NCBI GenBank assembly: GCA_016717265.1
Contig: JADKFX010000001.1
Coordinates: 1,116,001 to 1,180,000 of the forward strand
Source: Saprospiraceae bacterium
Lineage (GTDB): Bacteria; Bacteroidota; Bacteroidia; Chitinophagales; Saprospiraceae
DNA length: 64,000 nt
Direction of reading: 5' to 3'
Shown here: piece by piece, positions 53,860-61,706 of the stretch
Position numbering within the stretch: the stretch's first letter is position 1
Layout of the letters: each line of letters begins with the position of its first letter
The notes under the pieces: generated by a model
What the model was told of the DNA's origin: nothing
Database searches by the model: none
Seen by the model: only the letters and a program-made list of their open reading frames with translations
Translations under genes and position numbers: made by a program

Positions 53860-54600
53860 TTATTTATACATTTTAAAAGATACTAAACCTATGCGTTGTA
53901 TAAAATGTATTATGCTCACCATTAAAACACCGAAACCATATTTCAAACTGCGTTTAAAGTTAATTGAAGAAGCGTCATCAAAATATTTTGTTGGACAACT
54001 AATTTCTGCTATTTGAAATTTTTTATAAATTATTTGTGATAGCATTTCATTATCAAAAACAAAATCGTCGGAATTTGTATTGAAGGAAATATTTTCTAAA
54101 ACATTTTTTGAAAAGGCCCGATATCCCGTATGATATTCTGAAAGTTTATAATCTACAAGCCAGTTTTGTATCAATGTTAAAATTCGATTAAACACAAATT
54201 TATAATAGGGCATACCACCTTTTAATGCTCCTTTACCTAATATTCTGGATCCTAACACTACAGGGTATAATTCTTCACCAATAATATTAACCATACTTGG
54301 GATCAACTTTGGTGTATATTGATAGTCTGGATGAAGCATAATAATAATATCGGCTCCTATTTCAAGTGCTTTATTATAAAGTGTTTTTTGATTTCCACCA
54401 TAACCTTTATTTTTTTCATGCCGAATACAATATTTGATTCCTAATTGTTTGGCTAATTCAAAAGTAGAATCTTTACTTGCATCATCACAAAGAATTAATT
54501 CATCTACCAAATCCATGGGTATTTCATCTATTGTTTTTTTTAATGTTAAGGCAGCATTATAGGCTGGCATAACAACAACGACTTTTTTATTTTTATACAT
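53860..54600 (-). CDS. Glycosyltransferase family 2
   Basis: A 246-aa GT-A fold transferase: VVVVMPAYNAALTL at the N-terminus, ELILCDDASKDST (nucleotide-sugar Asp residues) near 33-45, GYGGNQKTLYNKALEIGADI, and MLHPDYQY where many relatives have a DxD. The C-terminus has one hydrophobic helix. It is similar in type to dolichyl-phosphate-mannose synthase-like enzymes. It follows DUF5606 by 52 bases and ends the E1-DUF5606-GT2 run. Acceptor and donor unknown. Confidence 0.88.
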   Translation of the reverse strand: MYKNKKVVVVMPAYNAALTLKKTIDEIPMDLVDELILCDDASKDSTFELAKQLGIKYCIRHEKNKGYGGNQKTLYNKALEIGADIIIMLHPDYQYTPKLIPSMVNIIGEELYPVVLGSRILGKGALKGGMPYYKFVFNRILTLIQNWLVDYKLSEYHTGYRAFSKNVLENISFNTNSDDFVFDNEMLSQIIYKKFQIAEISCPTKYFDDASSINFKRSLKYGFGVLMVSIIHFIQRIGLVSFKMYK

Positions 54601-54652
54601 GTTTGTTAAATGGATACCAGGGTTTCAATAAATTTATTTCATGAAACCGAAT

Positions 54653-55069
54653 TTATTCTTCTTCATGCAGGCTCTCTTCTGTGAGTTTAATAAAGCCAAG
54701 GGCTTTAAGTTGATGGTACCATTTGGTGCATTTCTTCATATCTTTTACATGTACGCGATACCGGTCATATTCAGGAATAGAAGTTTCAAAAAAACTTTTG
54801 TAATCTGAATCCGATGTTTCGGCGTTTGGAACAGGATCTGTGACTTCTTTATCAAGAAACCGTTGATATACATCTTTCAATGGGATATTATCTGAAAGCG
54901 TATAAATTCCTATGGATTCAAGCGGTGAGAATTGATATGTTCTGGATGAAAAGAAATTTGATTTTCCATTTATTAAGTCCTCCAGGATGAGTCCGTTAGG
55001 TCTTGACGCTACCAATTTGTACAAAGTAGGTTTCCCGCTTACTGCAATAATTTGATCTATTTGTATCAT
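54653..55069 (-). CDS. DUF5606 family protein
   Basis: A 138-aa Bacteroidota-specific protein recognised from the N-terminal IIAVSGKPTLYKLVASRPNG, NFFSSRTYQFSPLESIGIYT and the C-terminal KWYHQLKALGFIKLT. The N-terminal half is probably a small beta domain. Function is unknown. It lies 6 bases after the E1 dehydrogenase gene on the same strand. Confidence 0.85.
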   Translation of the reverse strand: MIQIDQIIAVSGKPTLYKLVASRPNGLILEDLINGKSNFFSSRTYQFSPLESIGIYTLSDNIPLKDVYQRFLDKEVTDPVPNAETSDSDYKSFFETSIPEYDRYRVHVKDMKKCTKWYHQLKALGFIKLTEESLHEEE

Positions 55070-55075
55070 GTTCTA

Positions 55076-57061
55076 TTAATAGGATTGCAAATATCTAAGT
55101 TTTTCTTCTAAATTTGAAAAGGCAAGGTATTGATCTTCTAATCTTTTTACAAATGGTATGGGTGTGTCTAAGGAAGCACAGCGAATAACGGGTGCATCAA
55201 GATATTCAAAACAATGTTCATTAATCCATGCACTGATTTCACTGCCAATACCACAAAATAAATTGTCTTCATGTAGAATACAAACCTTACCAGTTTTCAA
55301 AACACTCTTCCGGATGGTTTCATAATCCAAAGGTACGATGGTTCTCAAATCAATTAAGTCGGCCTGAATTCCAGTCTTTAATAATATATCTTGTGACCAT
55401 TTGACACCGAGTCCATAGGTAATTAAGGTCATTTCTTCACCGACTTGTAAAAGTTTAGCACTGCCAAATGGGATGGTATAATATCCTTCAGGCACTTCTG
55501 CTTCTATAGATCGGTAGAGTGCTTTATGTTCAAAAAACAAAACCGGATTTGGATCTTCAAAGGCAGTCAATAAGAGTCCTTTTGCATCATATGGATTCGA
55601 AGGGTAGGCAATTTTTAAGCCTGCAGTATGTGCAAACCAGGCTTCGTTTGTTTGCGAATGGAAAGGTCCTGCTTGCGTCGCTCCACCACAAGGCATTCGG
55701 ATGACCACATCCGCATTTTGCTGCCATCGATAGTGTATTTTTGCTAAATTATTAACCACTTGATTAAATCCACTACTCACAAAATCGGCAAATTGCATTT
55801 CCACCATGGATTTGATGGATTTTAAGCTAAGGCCTAATGCAGCTCCAAGAATTGCACTTTCACAAATAGGGGTATTGCGAACTCTATCTTTTCCAAATTC
55901 ATTTACAAAACCTTCTGTAATTTTAAAAACTCCACCATAGTCTGCAATATCTTGTCCCATCAAAACAAGATGGTCATGCTTAATCATAGCTTGATGAAGC
56001 CCATCTTTAATGGCATCAATGAAACGGATATTTTTAGTATTTTTTATATCTGTTACCGGCGTTTCCATAAACTTAAATGGAGCAAAAACGTCTGCAAGTT
56101 CTTGTTGAGTAGATACCGGTTCATCATCCCATGTAAATACAGATTCTACCTCTTCTTGAATTTGTTTTTTGAATTTTTTACGAATCGTTTCAATTTCTGC
56201 AGCAGAAATTATTTTTTCATTTAATAGCCAGGATTCATAATTATTTATGGGATCTTTTGCTGTCCATTCCTCGATCTGTTTTTTTGGAACGTATTTTACG
56301 CCACTTGCTTCTTCATGTCCACGAATTCTAAATGTTAAACATTCAATTAAAACAGGTCTTGGATTTTGTCGGATGCTTTTTGAAATTTCTAAAATCGTAG
56401 TATACACTTCAAGTATATTATTTCCATCGATAGTAATTCCTTCCATGCCATAACCTATTGCCCGATCCGACAAATTCTTACATGCATATTGTTCAGAAGT
56501 GGGTGTTGACAATCCATAACCATTATTTTCAATAATAAAAAGCACAGGCAATGACCATACCGAAGCAACATTTAGTGCTTCATGAAAATCGCCTTCGCTG
56601 GTACCTCCTTCCCCAGTAAATGCAAGCGCAAGTTTGCGTTCGTTCTTCAAAATGGAAGCTAAAGCAGCACCATTGGCTAAGGTAAGTTGAGGCCCTAAGT
56701 GAGAAATCATGCCAACAATACCATGTTCCAAACTACCAAAATGAAAAGAACGATCTCGTCCTTTAGTATAGCCTTTCGACTTGCCTTGCCATTGAGCAAA
56801 TAATCGATCTAAAGGCATTCCTCTAGAGGTAAAAACACCTAAATTTCTATGGAGTGGAAAAATTAGCTCATCTTTTTCTAATGCTTCTGTACAGCCCACA
56901 GAAATGGCTTCTTGTCCAATACCTGAAAACCATTTAGAAATCCTCCCTTGTCTCAATAATAACAGCATTTTCTCTTCAATTAATCTAGGGTAGAGTAAGG
57001 CATGATATAATTGAAGCAATTTGCTATCGGGAAGATTTTTTCTATTATAGTCTATTTTCAA
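55076..57061 (-). CDS. Fused alpha/beta 2-oxoacid dehydrogenase E1 (branched-chain or pyruvate type)
   Basis: Thiamine-diphosphate E1 of a 2-oxoacid dehydrogenase complex. Residues 1-320 are the alpha part (TPP motif GEGGTSEGDFHEALN to ENNGYGLST, about 150-183; phosphorylation-loop-like GRDRSFHFG) and about 335-661 the beta part (VLMGQDIADYGGVFKIT, FADFVSSGFNQVVNNL, MPCGGATQAGPFHSQ). Such single-chain fusions are common in Bacteroidota and usually annotated as 2-oxoisovalerate dehydrogenase. E2 and E3 are not adjacent. Substrate is not certain. Confidence 0.9.
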   Translation of the reverse strand: MKIDYNRKNLPDSKLLQLYHALLYPRLIEEKMLLLLRQGRISKWFSGIGQEAISVGCTEALEKDELIFPLHRNLGVFTSRGMPLDRLFAQWQGKSKGYTKGRDRSFHFGSLEHGIVGMISHLGPQLTLANGAALASILKNERKLALAFTGEGGTSEGDFHEALNVASVWSLPVLFIIENNGYGLSTPTSEQYACKNLSDRAIGYGMEGITIDGNNILEVYTTILEISKSIRQNPRPVLIECLTFRIRGHEEASGVKYVPKKQIEEWTAKDPINNYESWLLNEKIISAAEIETIRKKFKKQIQEEVESVFTWDDEPVSTQQELADVFAPFKFMETPVTDIKNTKNIRFIDAIKDGLHQAMIKHDHLVLMGQDIADYGGVFKITEGFVNEFGKDRVRNTPICESAILGAALGLSLKSIKSMVEMQFADFVSSGFNQVVNNLAKIHYRWQQNADVVIRMPCGGATQAGPFHSQTNEAWFAHTAGLKIAYPSNPYDAKGLLLTAFEDPNPVLFFEHKALYRSIEAEVPEGYYTIPFGSAKLLQVGEEMTLITYGLGVKWSQDILLKTGIQADLIDLRTIVPLDYETIRKSVLKTGKVCILHEDNLFCGIGSEISAWINEHCFEYLDAPVIRCASLDTPIPFVKRLEDQYLAFSNLEEKLRYLQSY

Positions 57062-57353
57062 GTTTAATAATTTTATGAAAACTGATGCAAAGATGCATTT
57101 TGATTTTCAGAAATCAATTAATAATTTATTAAATTACCGTTTAATGGAATCATTCTAATTTAACTAATTTATTTATTTTAGCTATAAAATTTTATATCAA
57201 ATTATGATTTAAAAATTTTTTTGAATTTGATCCATAACTACCAATCCAGGAATTTGATCATTTAATATTTTTGTATATTTTAAAAATGTCAATTGTATTT
57301 TATAAGTTTGATTCTATTCTCTACTTTTGTTTCATTGCGATGCTCCTTGTTAT

Positions 57354-58067
57354 TTAAAATATTCCTTTAAATACTTCAATGGATTTAATATCCTTGAATT
57401 GATCAATATGGTGTTTGTAATACAAAATAAGGATGTCTAATATTCTTCTTTTGTCTTCAATATGTTTAATGAATTCCTGCGGTGTTTGTTTTCTAAATAA
57501 TTGAATTAACAGCGCGCTATCCTTTGGATTGATAATATGCAAAGCATTGCGTTCATAAGGCACAAAGGAGCCATTGATGAGATCAAAGGCATCATTATTT
57601 TTAGAATAATTATCTAATGGATTGAATCCAAGGAAATTTGAAAACTCCAATAAAAAATTAAAATGAAGAAATGGATCCAGTATTTCTGTCTGATCAAGTT
57701 GAATAAAACTATTTTTGATAAATTGAAATAATTCAGGATTCGCTTGGTGACCTTTAATGGATTTTCTACAAACCTCAAGGATGAATGTTCCGATTGCAGA
57801 TCGACGAATATCAAATGGAATTCTTTGATACAGGATAGATGGATTTACTTCTTTAATTCTATGAATTTCTTTGTTTTCATTAAAATATACTAATAAATCA
57901 ACAAGGTTCATTAATTGAAGTATGGAAGCAAGTCGTTGGCTGGATTTACTAAAAACTCCATTTGCAATAAAGGATTGCAAACCTTGGGCTTCTGTATAAA
58001 TATCTAAAATCAAACTGCTTTCTTTGAATCTGGTAATGCGAAAAACGATGCCTTCAGTTTTTAACAT
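57354..58067 (-). CDS. recO: DNA repair protein RecO
   Basis: Recombination mediator that anneals single strands and, with RecR, loads RecA. Seen: the N-terminal OB-fold opening KTEGIVFRITRFKESSLIL and YTEAQGLQSFIANGV, then a helical part; the middle region carries no zinc-finger cysteines, as in many Bacteroidota RecO. 237 aa from ATG 58067; an in-frame extension to 58085 (MYESYV) is less likely because the conserved sequence begins at this Met. It lies downstream of the OmpA-family gene. Confidence 0.85.
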   Translation of the reverse strand: MLKTEGIVFRITRFKESSLILDIYTEAQGLQSFIANGVFSKSSQRLASILQLMNLVDLLVYFNENKEIHRIKEVNPSILYQRIPFDIRRSAIGTFILEVCRKSIKGHQANPELFQFIKNSFIQLDQTEILDPFLHFNFLLEFSNFLGFNPLDNYSKNNDAFDLINGSFVPYERNALHIINPKDSALLIQLFRKQTPQEFIKHIEDKRRILDILILYYKHHIDQFKDIKSIEVFKGIF

Positions 58068-58113
58068 GACATAGGATTCATACAAAATTTATTTTGAGTG
58101 CCGCTTTCCAATA

Positions 58114-59337
58114 TTATCCTGCTATACTGAGGATTTTAATTTCAACTCTTTGATTAAGTTGACGTCCATCTTTAGTTGAATTTGAAGCCACCGGATTTTT
58201 ACCGCCATACCCTTTACAAAGCATACGCTTTGGGTCAATTCCTTTTTCAACAAAATATAATTTTACAGCTTCTGCCCTTAAAAGAGATAAGCGTTCGCAA
58301 TATTTTTCAGCACATTTATTATTAGTATGGCCACCAATTTCTACGCGAATCTTAGTATTTTTATTCAAATAATCATAGAGTTCATCTAATACTGCATAGG
58401 ATTCTACTTTGAATGTAGCGGAATCTGTTTCAAAGTACAATTTTTCAATTTTAAAAACCTGACCAACGGTGACTTTTGTATTATCTAAATATTTTAAAAT
58501 TCTTTCTTTTGGTTTTTTACCAGAATTTGCAACATCGGTTGCAGGCGTTTTAGGTTTTTGATTTTCTTTTGGTTTTGAAACGATTACTGTATTTTTTTGT
58601 TTGTTTCGTTCTTTATCCTTTTTATATTTTGAATAACTAGAATCAGCCGGACAAGGAATTATGCTTAAATGAGATGCATTATCAAGCAAAATATTTCCAT
58701 TATATGGAAAGAGTACAGGTGTTTTATAAAAAGCTTCTAATTCAAGATAATTGAGATCGTATTTAGGTTCAAATTCAAATTCAAATTTTTTCCAATCAGT
58801 ATTATCCACCAAGGGAGATTCTGCTAAAAGTTGTTTTTGATTACAATATGCTTCACCTCCCCAGATTCTTAAGATTACAGGTTCCGTAAATTGTTTAAGA
58901 TCACTGGGTTTATCTTTGTTGGATGCACTTAAATAAGTATCAGAACGACATAAATAAATACTAAAAGAATAACATTTACCTTTTAGAAGTGGTTTTATAA
59001 GTCGTTGGGCAACGCGTTCATAGGTTTCATTTTCACGCACGACCATCCCGAGATAAGTATTTCCTTGAAATGCAATTTTGGTTACACTAAATAAAGGTGT
59101 ATTCCCATTGCCTAAAGCAGGTTGAATATCTGGAGGCGTTTCCCCTTTATGTCCACAATCAACCCAGCCATTTGGAGCTTGACAACATTGTGGACTACCT
59201 TCAAAAGAGCCATTTTGAAGAAAGATATCATTGGAATTTTGAGCGTGTATTGTAGAAAGCAAGCAAATAAAAAGTGCTGTATAAAAATAGTTTCGACTTT
59301 TACAAAAGAAGTTTAAAAGTTCTTTTTGGTTTAGCAT
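58114..59337 (-). CDS. OmpA-family protein with N-terminal jelly-roll-like domain
   Basis: Signal peptide, an N-terminal region at about residues 30-220 that looks like a carbohydrate-binding jelly roll (ILQNGSFEGSPQ-type LQNGSFEGSPQCCQAPNGW, KCYSFSIYLCRSDTYLSAS), a Lys-rich linker, and a C-terminal OmpA domain at about 290-407 with LYFETDSATFKVESYAVLDE, VEIGGHTNN and NQRVEIKIL that binds peptidoglycan. ATG 59337 is chosen over an in-frame TTG at 59361. It precedes recO by 46 bases. The role may be to tether a glycan-binding module to the wall; inference. Confidence 0.85.
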   Translation of the reverse strand: MLNQKELLNFFCKSRNYFYTALFICLLSTIHAQNSNDIFLQNGSFEGSPQCCQAPNGWVDCGHKGETPPDIQPALGNGNTPLFSVTKIAFQGNTYLGMVVRENETYERVAQRLIKPLLKGKCYSFSIYLCRSDTYLSASNKDKPSDLKQFTEPVILRIWGGEAYCNQKQLLAESPLVDNTDWKKFEFEFEPKYDLNYLELEAFYKTPVLFPYNGNILLDNASHLSIIPCPADSSYSKYKKDKERNKQKNTVIVSKPKENQKPKTPATDVANSGKKPKERILKYLDNTKVTVGQVFKIEKLYFETDSATFKVESYAVLDELYDYLNKNTKIRVEIGGHTNNKCAEKYCERLSLLRAEAVKLYFVEKGIDPKRMLCKGYGGKNPVASNSTKDGRQLNQRVEIKILSIAG

Positions 59338-59765
59338 TTTATATGTTTTATTTCCTCTCAAACAGACTAAATTTATAGAATTTTTTGTTTTAACGAATCT
59401 GATTTCGGAAAGTTTATTTTTTATGATGTTAATTTATTTTATAAAAGTATTTCTGATTTCAATTTATTATTTCTTAACTAAATGCTATTATTTCTAATGT
59501 CCTGATTCATTTTGCATCGTTATTTATGGAATTCTTATAAACTAAAACAGGACAATTTATTTAAAGAAATTTCAATCTTCCTTGATTTTTTAGAAACGCA
59601 AACGAATTTTGAATTTGTCAACATGGATTAAAACTTACTGTTTTTTCTGCTTAACGGATTATTGATTTTATAAATTGTAAATAAAAACATAAAAAGCCGA
59701 TAAATTTAACTACATTCTTGGAATTAGATGAATAAAAAGTAGCCTTATTAACAAGTTATTTATCC
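59338..59765. other. Intergenic, about 430 bases, no gene seen
   Basis: AT-rich spacer between the OmpA-family gene start and the end of the glutaryl-CoA dehydrogenase gene (both minus strand). No ORF, tRNA or convincing hairpin. Confidence 0.6.
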
Positions 59766-60962
59766 TTATTCACCAAATGCATTCAATCCGGTAATATCCA
59801 TTCCGGTTATCAGCAAATGAATGTCATGGGTTCCTTCATAAGTTAAAACGGTTTCAAGGTTCATCATGTGGCGCATGATTGGATACTCATTGGTAATTCC
59901 CATGCCTCCTAATATTTGACGCGCTTCGCGGGCTATAACCAAGGCAGTGTGTACATTATTTCGTTTAGCCATTGAAATTTGAGCAGGTGTTGCTTTACCA
60001 GCATTTGCTAAAACTCCCAGTCTCCAGGCTAATAATTGAGCTTTTGTAATTTCGGTAATCATTTCCGCTAATTTCTTTTGGGTTAGCTGAAATGCTCCAA
60101 TGGGTTTGTTAAATTGGATACGTTCTTTTGAATACCTTAACGCGGTATCATAGCAATCCAATGCAGCTCCAATAGCACCCCAGGCAATGCCATATCTCGC
60201 TTTTGATAAACAAGAAAGCGGACCTTTGAGGCCTTTAACATTTGGGAAAACATTGGCTTTTGGCACCCGAACATCTTCAAAAACCAATTCTCCTGTAATG
60301 GAGGCTCTCAGGGACCATTTTCCATGAATTTCTGGTGCGGAGTATCCTTTCCACCCATTTTCTACAATCATACCTAAGATTTCTCCGGCTTCATTTTTTG
60401 CCCAAACAACTGCAATATCTGCTACTGGTGAATTTGTAATCCACATTTTAGCACCATTTAAAATATATGCATCACCATCTTCTTTAACCGTACTTACCAT
60501 GCCCGCTGGATTAGAACCATAATCTGGTTCTGTTAACCCAAAACAGCCTATAAATTCCCCAGAACCTAGTTTAGGTAAGTATTTTCTCCTTTGTTCTTCA
60601 GATCCCCATTTAAAAATTGGGAACATCACTAAAGAGCCTTGGACAGATGCCATGGAGCGAATTCCTGAATCTCCACGTTCTAATTCCTGCATAATGATCC
60701 CATATGCAATTTCATCCATTCCACCCCCACCATATTCTCTAGGCAAACTAGGACCATAGGCCCCGATTTCTGCCAATCCTTTAAATAAATGTTTTGGACA
60801 TTCGGCTCTATTTGAAAAGTCTTCAATAATCGGGCTAACTTCTTGCTTAACCCAAGCCCTTACAGCCTCCCGGGCTAATAAATGATCTTCCTGTAAGAGT
60901 TCATCAATCTGATAATAATCATGCCCTTCGTAACGGTCCAATCCTTTTGTTTTAGATGTCAT
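59766..60962 (-). CDS. gcdH: Glutaryl-CoA dehydrogenase (acyl-CoA dehydrogenase family)
   Basis: Flavin enzyme that oxidises and decarboxylates glutaryl-CoA to crotonyl-CoA in lysine and tryptophan breakdown. The C-terminal catalytic Glu376 lies in TYEGTHDIH, the arrangement known from GCDH, and the sequence around GCFGLTEPDYGSNPAGM and MRHMMNLETVL is also GCDH-like. 398 aa is the family length. A general short-chain acyl-CoA dehydrogenase is a less likely alternative. It is divergent from folB with 71 bases between starts, and a -7 element lies 20 bases upstream. Confidence 0.9.
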   Translation of the reverse strand: MTSKTKGLDRYEGHDYYQIDELLQEDHLLAREAVRAWVKQEVSPIIEDFSNRAECPKHLFKGLAEIGAYGPSLPREYGGGGMDEIAYGIIMQELERGDSGIRSMASVQGSLVMFPIFKWGSEEQRRKYLPKLGSGEFIGCFGLTEPDYGSNPAGMVSTVKEDGDAYILNGAKMWITNSPVADIAVVWAKNEAGEILGMIVENGWKGYSAPEIHGKWSLRASITGELVFEDVRVPKANVFPNVKGLKGPLSCLSKARYGIAWGAIGAALDCYDTALRYSKERIQFNKPIGAFQLTQKKLAEMITEITKAQLLAWRLGVLANAGKATPAQISMAKRNNVHTALVIAREARQILGGMGITNEYPIMRHMMNLETVLTYEGTHDIHLLITGMDITGLNAFGE

Positions 60963-60982
60963 GGCTTTTGTTCAATTTTGCA

Positions 60983-60990
60983 CAAAATTA
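60983..60990 (-). promoter_or_regulatory. gcdH: -7 element TAATTTTG upstream of gcdH
   Basis: Exact TAnnTTTG match on the minus strand, 20 bases before the gcdH ATG. Confidence 0.5.
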
Positions 60991-61033
60991 AGGATCAAAG
61001 ATGGTGCTTATTGAAACAGCTTGTTAATAAATT

Positions 61034-61393
61034 ATGGAACCAGAAAAAATTATTAAAATTGAACTCCTGGGTATACGATTTTTTGGATCGTATGGACTTT
61101 ACCCGGTGGAATCTCTTTGGAATTCTGAGTTACTTATGGATTGTACCCTGACTTTTAATATAAATTCAGAATCTGAATTGGAATTAAAGGATACCGTAGA
61201 TTATCAAATGATTTATACAGAATTGCAGTCGGAGCTTCAACAAAAGCATAAGCTGCTTGAAAATATTGCCATTCGATCCATAAAGCGAATCAAAAATATG
61301 GATTCAAGAATTCGAAGTTGCAAAATTAAAATTTATAAAAAACCACAATTGAATGGGCCACTTTTGCACGTTGCCGTTGAATTAGAATTTTAA
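61034..61393 (+). CDS. folB: Dihydroneopterin aldolase
   Basis: A 119-aa folate enzyme that splits 7,8-dihydroneopterin to 6-hydroxymethyl-dihydropterin and glycolaldehyde. The FolB pattern is present: FFGSYGLYPVESLWNSELL with the Glu at the catalytic pterin-binding position, DTVDYQMIY, LLENIAIRSI and the KPQ loop with a Lys near the C-terminus. Monocistronic and divergent from gcdH. Confidence 0.88.
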   Translation: MEPEKIIKIELLGIRFFGSYGLYPVESLWNSELLMDCTLTFNINSESELELKDTVDYQMIYTELQSELQQKHKLLENIAIRSIKRIKNMDSRIRSCKIKIYKKPQLNGPLLHVAVELEF

Positions 61394-61706
61394 ATTTTAG
61401 CTAAACAGATTATCTAGTAGTAACATTTGTTTCATTTTAATAAAGTGCTGATTACATATTTTTATAAGTATGATACTTTAGCATATTTTGAACTTTTCAT
61501 TTGTAATTATTTCCCCAAAAGTTACAAAAAAATGTATTGAAAATGTATCTATATATTTTTTTTCATTTTGTATAATTATCAGCACTAATTAGCTATGAAT
61601 GCAATTAAAAAATATTAGTGCAATCTGTTTTTGATACTAGAATTGTTTATGCAAGATTAAATACTTTTGTTTTAGCGAAGCCGCAAATCAAGTCAAAAAC
61701 CGAAGC
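61394..61706. other. Intergenic, 313 bases, promoter region of the repeat protein
   Basis: Very AT-rich with no ORF. It holds an exact TAnnTTTG (TACTTTTG, 61662-61669) 37 bases before the ATG of the repeat protein. Confidence 0.55.

Noticed and set aside
53825..54016. 63-codon plus-strand frame after the TetR gene
   Set aside because: It lies almost wholly antisense to the GT2 gene, which has clear family motifs; the frame shows no recognisable protein features.
59498..59554. 7-bp inverted repeat TGTCCTG ... CAGGACA with a 43-base loop
   Set aside because: Long loop and short arms in AT-rich spacer; expected by chance.
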